This document shows, piece by piece, positions 30,079-30,213 of a stretch of 30,213 nt of DNA. Each line of letters starts with the position of its first letter. The stretch's first letter is position 1. The translations under genes were made by a program, and so were the position numbers. The notes beneath the pieces were generated by a model. The model was given only the letters and a program-made list of their open reading frames with translations. It was not told the origin of the DNA and did no database searches. The stretch spans positions 1-30,213 of the forward strand of contig CAKSWQ010000026.1 of NCBI GenBank assembly GCA_934512105.1, given 5' to 3'. This stretch comes from an uncultured Faecalibacterium sp. (GTDB lineage: Bacteria; Bacillota; Clostridia; Oscillospirales; Ruminococcaceae).

Positions 30079-30213
30079 GCCAGTTTTTGCAGGTTTTTCA
30101 CAGCATTTTCACCGGGTTTTGCTCCGATTTTTCGGATCATTCGTCATTTTTGTGCAATGTATACAAGCTATTATGCTAAACATTGTGCTTGTTGAGTATT
30201 ACCAAAGTCGGGC
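30079..30213. other. Intergenic end of the window
   Basis: This AT-rich stretch holds a small TCCGA/TCGGA hairpin with a T-rich loop (about 30123-30136), a possible weak terminator of the HAD gene. It also has an 8-bp palindrome TGTATACA (30158-30165) that could be an operator for a gene beyond the right edge. No start codon with ribosome binding site is seen. Confidence 0.35.

Noticed and set aside
30158..30165. Palindrome TGTATACA as a GntR-type operator
   Set aside because: Eight bases are too few to call, and the gene it would serve is outside the window.

Overview
The window looks like chromosomal DNA of a GC-rich, low-motility gut Firmicute of the Oscillospiraceae/Ruminococcaceae, most like Faecalibacterium or a close relative. 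This is an inference from gene content, strong AGGAGG-type ribosome binding sites, sigma-A-type promoters and the style of the intergenic repeats. No database was consulted. No rRNA, tRNA, CRISPR array, transposase or phage gene was seen.

Region 1 (about 300-13,213, minus strand) is the division and cell wall (dcw) cluster. In transcription order it reads mraZ, rsmH (mraW), ftsL, a PASTA-bearing class B penicillin-binding protein, murF, an MraY-like membrane protein, ftsW, murG, ftsQ/divIB and murE. A strong promoter followed by three 10-bp-spaced GTGGG-type MraZ boxes starts the cluster, and a terminator after murE ends it. Three things are unusual. The gene in the mraY slot has lost the catalytic aspartates of MraY. 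murE is at the far end and murD is absent. A textbook terminator lies between ftsL and the PBP gene. Upstream of mraZ is a small rsmD plus coiled-coil protein operon.

Region 2 (14,473-22,674) holds an iron-sulfur flavoprotein-type oxidoreductase, a 1566-residue secreted BspA-type leucine-rich-repeat protein whose DNA is visibly more AT-rich than its neighbours, and a divergent family 2 glycoside hydrolase whose acid/base motif appears to be replaced.

Region 3 (22,756-25,225) holds a zinc-ribbon membrane protein, a DUF5685-type protein and a J-domain protein with a Gly/Gln/Tyr/Phe-rich low-complexity linker. It is followed by an inverted pair of palindromic repeat elements.

Region 4 (25,252-30,078) holds a Ser/Ala-linker lipoprotein, a TetR regulator whose probable operator is repeated before the next membrane-protein gene, an FCD-type GntR regulator with an inverted repeat over its own promoter, a PAP2-family membrane protein and a Cof-type HAD phosphatase. 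The last two are divergently transcribed from promoters that share one palindromic -35 box.

The most original signals are the MraY-like probable pseudoenzyme, and a dispersed element made of a perfect 16-17 bp hairpin with a constant cTGCGg loop and constant flanks but a completely different stem in each copy.
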